In this document: positions 33,622 through 36,573 of the stretch, piece by piece
Numbering within the stretch: position 1 is the stretch's first letter
How the letters are laid out: each line of letters opens with the position of its first letter
NCBI GenBank assembly: GCA_025351745.1
Contig: JANXVI010000082.1
Coordinates: 1-36,573 of the forward strand
Origin: Rhodoferax sp.
GTDB lineage: Bacteria; Pseudomonadota; Gammaproteobacteria; Burkholderiales; Burkholderiaceae_C
Reading direction: 5' to 3'
DNA: 36,573 nt
The notes under the pieces: model-generated
The model's database searches: none
What the model was told of the DNA's origin: nothing
What the model saw: the letters and a program-made list of their open reading frames with translations, nothing else
Program-made: the position numbers and the translations under genes

Positions 33622-34328
33622 CGGCATTGCTGGAGGTTGACGACCTGCAAACCACCTATGGCGCGAGCCAGGTGCTGTTCGGCATCAGCCTGCGCATAGA
33701 GCAGGGCGGCGTATCGACACTGCTGGGTCGCAACGGCATGGGCAAGACCACCACCGTGCGATCCCTGCTGGGCCTGACGCCCTGCCGTGGCGGCGCGGTG
33801 CGCTTCAGGGGCGAGCGCATCGAGCGGCTCAGCGCCGACCGCATCGCCCGCATGGGCATGGCTGTGGTGCCAGAAGGCCGAATGATCTTCCCCACGCTCA
33901 GCGTGGCCGAGAACCTGCGTGCCTTTGCCGGCAACCGCAATGCATCCACCAACCCGTGGACGCTGGACCGCGTCTATGCGCTGTTCCCCCGCCTGGCTGA
34001 GCGGGCGCGCAACATGGGCAACCAGTTGTCGGGCGGCGAGCAGCAAATGCTGGCCATAGGCCGCGCGCTGATGACCAACCCCCACTTGCTGGTGCTGGAC
34101 GAAGCCACCGAAGGCCTGGCACCCTTGATACGCGAAGACATCTGGCGCTGCCTGGCCACGCTGCGCGCCCAGGGCCAGAGTATTTTGGTCATCGACAAAT
34201 ACGTGCAGCGCCTGGTGCAGCTGGCCGATCAGCACACCATCATCGAGCGCGGTCGCGTCGTGTGGGCGGGCAGCTCACAGCAACTGGGCGCAGACCCCAG
34301 CCTGTGGCACCGCTACATCGGCGTGTAG
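33618..34328 (+). CDS. livF: ABC transporter ATPase, LivF family
   Basis: 236-aa ATPase with Walker A GRNGMGKTT, signature LSGGEQQMLAIGRAL and Walker B LLVLDEATEGLAP. The LivF feature VPEGRMIFPTLSVAENL is present. After Walker B the switch position reads LVIDKYVQRL, so the usual switch histidine is not evident there, as in several LivF homologues. The start overlaps livG by four bases. The RidA-like gene follows after 40 bp. Confidence 0.95.
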   Translation: MTALLEVDDLQTTYGASQVLFGISLRIEQGGVSTLLGRNGMGKTTTVRSLLGLTPCRGGAVRFRGERIERLSADRIARMGMAVVPEGRMIFPTLSVAENLRAFAGNRNASTNPWTLDRVYALFPRLAERARNMGNQLSGGEQQMLAIGRALMTNPHLLVLDEATEGLAPLIREDIWRCLATLRAQGQSILVIDKYVQRLVQLADQHTIIERGRVVWAGSSQQLGADPSLWHRYIGV

Positions 34329-34368
34329 GTGCTGCCAGTTCCCAACAAAATTCGGGAGTGAGTTCACC

Positions 34369-34782
34369 ATGACTACAACATTGCCAACCCCAAAAGTATT
34401 ACAACCTGCAAACTGGGCTCGCCCACGCGGCTACGCAAACGGCGTTGTGGCGCGCGGCCACACCGTATACGTGGCCGGCATGATCGGCTGGGACGCACAG
34501 TGCCAGTTCCTCACCGACGATTTCGCCGGGCAAGTGCGCCAGGCGCTGCTGAACGTGGTGGCCGTACTGGGCGAGGCGGGCGCCAGACCTGAGCACATCG
34601 TGCGCATGACCTGGTACGTGACCGACAAGCGTGAGTACCTGGCCGCAGGGCGAGACATTGGCGTAGCCTTTCGGGAGATCATTGGTAGCTTCAACGCGGC
34701 GATGACGGCAGTGCAGGTGTCGGCGCTGATGGAAGATCGGGCGAAGGTAGAGATTGAAGTGACGGCGGTTATTCCGGACTGA
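34369..34782 (+). CDS. RidA/YjgF-family protein lacking the catalytic arginine
   Basis: 137 aa, small trimeric Rid fold: GYANGVVARGHTVYVAGMIG, VLGEAGARPEHIVRMTWYV and KVEIEVTAVIPD. In imine-hydrolysing RidA the strand before the last one carries a catalytic Arg (E. coli PARSCVEV); here the aligned stretch reads AAMTAVQV, with Met in that place. It may thus belong to an arginine-less Rid subgroup. A RidA relative fits this operon because the abmA product carries an enamine whose amino group must be lost, but direct catalysis in the RidA way is doubtful. GGGAG lies upstream of ATG 34369. Confidence 0.88.
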   Translation: MTTTLPTPKVLQPANWARPRGYANGVVARGHTVYVAGMIGWDAQCQFLTDDFAGQVRQALLNVVAVLGEAGARPEHIVRMTWYVTDKREYLAAGRDIGVAFREIIGSFNAAMTAVQVSALMEDRAKVEIEVTAVIPD

Positions 34783-34850
34783 AATGGGTAAATGCCTCGT
34801 AAATACCCAGATGAGGGTTGTTGTCAAAACTTAAGTGAAAAAAGGGCCAC

Positions 34851-34896
34851 TAGCCCTCGTGAAATATGCACGATACGCTACGTATTTTGTAGCAAC
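34851..34896 (+). repeat. 46-bp dispersed repeat core, copy 3
   Basis: TAGCCCTCGT (34851-34860), 28 bp with CGCTA at the conserved place, GTAGCAAC (34889-34896). Just upstream, AGGGC (34843-34847) and GCCCT (34853-34857) make a small stem preceded by six A residues, which reads as a terminator-like hairpin leftward. It ends 16 bp before the remnant reading frame at 34913. Confidence 0.7.
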
Positions 34897-34912
34897 GACT
34901 TCAGTTGAGTAG

Positions 34913-35464
34913 ATGGGCACTCTCGCACAGGGTTCCTTCAACAACCCCAATCTGGACCCCAGCATCAATGTCAACGCCAACACGGGCGCCGACATAGACG
35001 GCCGCGCACCTGTGGCACCCACTGCACCCAAGGCCGACCTGCACCACAACCCGGCAGTCTTTGGCACGCAGGGCACCACCATACTGGCCGCAGACCACCA
35101 GACCCAAACCTTTGCCGCGCTGGTGGTGCACTTGAACAGCCCCGGCGCAACCGAAGCCGTCGACGCCATCAAAACCAGCATCACCTGGATGCATTGGCTA
35201 CCCCACCATACCCTCCATAAGCAACGTTATGGAGGGCACCGCCGGGGATGGCTTTTGGGAGCGAAGGCAATGGGTGGCTGGCAAAGACGACGTAGCCAAG
35301 CACGCAAGGTGCTCTCAATTGGGTATTCGAAGCATGCATGCCATCATGCAACTGCCATAGACGCATTGGCAATCCAGCGTCAAAGTTATGGGTTGCCAAG
35401 GAGTGATATTCGGTCAGCTACGCTCCAGCCCTCGTCAGCAAACAACATCGCGCTTCTATTTTAA
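34913..35464 (+). pseudogene. Gene remnant or doubtful 183-aa frame between two repeat copies
   Basis: The first ~97 codons (MGTLAQGSFNNPNLDPSINV onward, with PKADLHHNPAVFGTQGTT) have the codon pattern of a real rightward gene. After about 35205 the translation turns into basic, histidine- and arginine-rich sequence typical of non-coding DNA. A TAG codon immediately precedes ATG 34913. The frame is bounded by repeat copies 3 and 4 and contains a strong hairpin at 35211-35236. I read it as the tail of a truncated gene; the family is not recognised, and leftward frames over the same bases look like shadows. Confidence 0.4.
35211..35236. other. Perfect 10-bp hairpin
   Basis: CCCTCCATAA (35211-35220), loop GCAACG, TTATGGAGGG (35227-35236). 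This is the strongest stem in the window's tail and marks the place where protein-like sequence ends. There is no T-run on either side, so it is not a textbook terminator; it may be a recombination scar or RNA structure. Confidence 0.6.
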
Positions 35465-35471
35465 TAGCAAC
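35426..35471 (+). repeat. 46-bp dispersed repeat core, copy 4 (diverged)
   Basis: CAGCCCTCGT (35426-35435), 28 bp with CGCTT at the conserved place, ATAGCAAC (35464-35471). It has one mismatch in each conserved end relative to copies 1 and 3 but identical spacing, and the same orientation as copy 3, 575 bp away. Confidence 0.55.
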
Positions 35472-35650
35472 TCCGAGGAAGTAGAAGAATTCCGTAGTCC
35501 CTAGGCGCTATAGCTACCCCATAAATTGGGGATGGACAAATGTTACAAATTAACGAAAATCCAAGGTTGCCCAAATTGGGTGAAATCCTAATGCCTGCCA
35601 ACGGCTTAAACTCAGCGCAGGTTAAAAGCCTCAACCGGAAGTCTCGCTGT

Positions 35651-36573
35651 ATGACAGCACTTTTTCGACGTATTGCTTCCTTGCTGATTGCGCTGATGTT
35701 GGCGCTTAGAAACTACTCGATGACCAAACAGTTCTTGTCTCACGCATCATGTATGGGTTGGTTTCGTAGTAAACGTTCCCCCAGTTCCGGTGCCGATGAA
35801 AGTGTTCAATGCGCTTTTGCCTCCGTGGCAAGGGGTTGCAGCGCTGGTGTTTTCGTTGCGGGCATCGCCTTTGCGCCCGCATGGGCATTTGACCCGAGCA
35901 AAGTAGCCGATGGCCTGTATTACAACGGCACCAATAATCCTAATCAGTTGTGGACACCATTTATCCTGGCGCAACAAGGTCAGCTGATTGACCCTTTTTT
36001 GTTCGCGCAAAAGAATGGCGTTAAATCCTTGGACGGGCGTGGAAAGACAACCATGCTGAAGGCACGCACCGCGTTCCTGTACAGCGCTTGTAGTATGGAC
36101 GCAAAACTGCTTAGTAACCCGCCTTTGGTTGCCGACGTGTCAACTGTGTACGTGAGTAACTTTCTCGGCAAGGATTGCCAACGCCAACAGGACGGCGCCT
36201 TTAGCTTCTACCGCTTGCCTGTTGACCAACGAGGTAGCAACCCATTTCCGACCTTGTACATCAACCAACCCGACCATGGCATGGGTTTGATATGGTCCTA
36301 TGGCGTGCCCGGCATGCTGGTCGGAAAGTCGCTGCCCGTCAACGCCTATACGGAGGGCGAAATTGGTGCCAGGCCTGGGCCGGTGAATGGCGTGGTCAGC
36401 CGGATGCACTTCATTCCCTTGCCGGTGATTGAGCCGGACCTTACGGACATCGCGCTGGCAGAAAAAAAGCCGCTGCCCAAGTATCCCGTTTCGGTGCTGG
36501 AGGCTGCCCACCGCAGCGCGGACGTGGTAGTGACGCCCGATCTATTGCGTCAAATCCAAACTTTGGCCAAAGC
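35651..36573 (+). CDS. Exported protein of unknown family (partial, 3' end outside window)
   Basis: Open frame running off the window. Protein-like sequence begins at AFDPSKVADGLYYNGTNNPN (about 35890) and continues to the edge with LYINQPDHGMGLIWSYGVPG and SVLEAAHRSADVVVTPDLL. I do not recognise the family. The start is unclear: ATG 35651 has GGAAG nine bases upstream and opens with a hydrophobic run; ATG 35720 and GTG 35825 are also in frame. GTG 35825 would give a neat signal peptide ending APAWA just before FDPS. A different frame from ATG 35796 (MKVFNALLPPWQGVAALVF) also looks like a signal-peptide start, so a one-base frameshift near 35850 is possible. Confidence 0.65.
   Translation, partial: MTALFRRIASLLIALMLALRNYSMTKQFLSHASCMGWFRSKRSPSSGADESVQCAFASVARGCSAGVFVAGIAFAPAWAFDPSKVADGLYYNGTNNPNQLWTPFILAQQGQLIDPFLFAQKNGVKSLDGRGKTTMLKARTAFLYSACSMDAKLLSNPPLVADVSTVYVSNFLGKDCQRQQDGAFSFYRLPVDQRGSNPFPTLYINQPDHGMGLIWSYGVPGMLVGKSLPVNAYTEGEIGARPGPVNGVVSRMHFIPLPVIEPDLTDIALAEKKPLPKYPVSVLEAAHRSADVVVTPDLLRQIQTLAK

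Noticed and set aside
34831..35194. Leftward frames with a terminator-like stem and T-run at their 3' side (34837-34857)
   Set aside because: The stem belongs to repeat copy 3, and the frames lack protein character; the rightward frame has better codon use.

Overview
The window looks like chromosome of a Comamonadaceae betaproteobacterium, probably Rhodoferax- or Curvibacter-like. This is an inference from gene content, GC-rich codon use and a family of short dispersed repeats that I associate with that family; no rRNA marker is present. Almost all of the sequence is coding, genes are tightly packed with many ATGA or TGATG stop/start overlaps, and I see no IS element, tRNA, rRNA or CRISPR array.

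Layout. (1) 1-5244, central carbon: zwf and a hexR-type regulator run leftward, and tal and pgi run rightward from a shared divergent region with HexR-like sites; a HAD phosphatase follows. (2) 5448-7134: a membrane-anchored SRPBCC protein and a SerC-type aminotransferase. (3) 7274-10933, phosphate scavenging: a four-heptamer Pho-box-like array precedes a lipoprotein alkaline phosphatase, a secreted paralogue and a coupled small exported protein. (4) 10934-13941: a 531-bp stretch without a confident gene, then a sialidase-fold exported protein coupled to a polytopic membrane protein, and a convergent stand-alone class III nucleotidyl cyclase. (5) 14053-15949: a quorum-sensing locus (LuxR-type receptor, RsaM-like small protein, lux-box-like dyad, LuxI-type synthase). 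(6) 15994-22129: directly downstream and in the same direction, a membrane CheA-like kinase without a CheW domain, a CheY-like regulator, a CheX-like phosphatase, a sulfate-binding-protein homologue, a CXXCH protein and a PstS homologue, with no ABC permease or ATPase. This is the most unusual assembly here. (7) 22196-34782: an aerobic 2-aminobenzoyl-CoA (anthranilate) catabolic operon: fused monooxygenase/reductase, SDR, MarR regulator, enoyl-CoA hydratase, acyl-CoA dehydrogenase, CoA ligase, a complete branched-chain/aromatic-acid type ABC importer, and a RidA-like protein that lacks the usual catalytic arginine. (8) 34783-36573: a poorly conserved tail with two repeat copies flanking a gene remnant and the 5' part of an unidentified exported protein cut by the window edge.

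How the parts connect. Region 1 balances glucose-6-phosphate, pentose-phosphate and Entner-Doudoroff flux. Region 3 releases phosphate outside the cytoplasm. Regions 5 and 6 may form one signalling block in which cell density sets the level of an oxyanion-responsive phosphorelay (hypothesis). Region 7 imports, CoA-activates and dearomatises an aminobenzoate under MarR control. A 46-bp repeat core occurs four times with an invariant internal spacing, and one copy lies in frame inside pgi.
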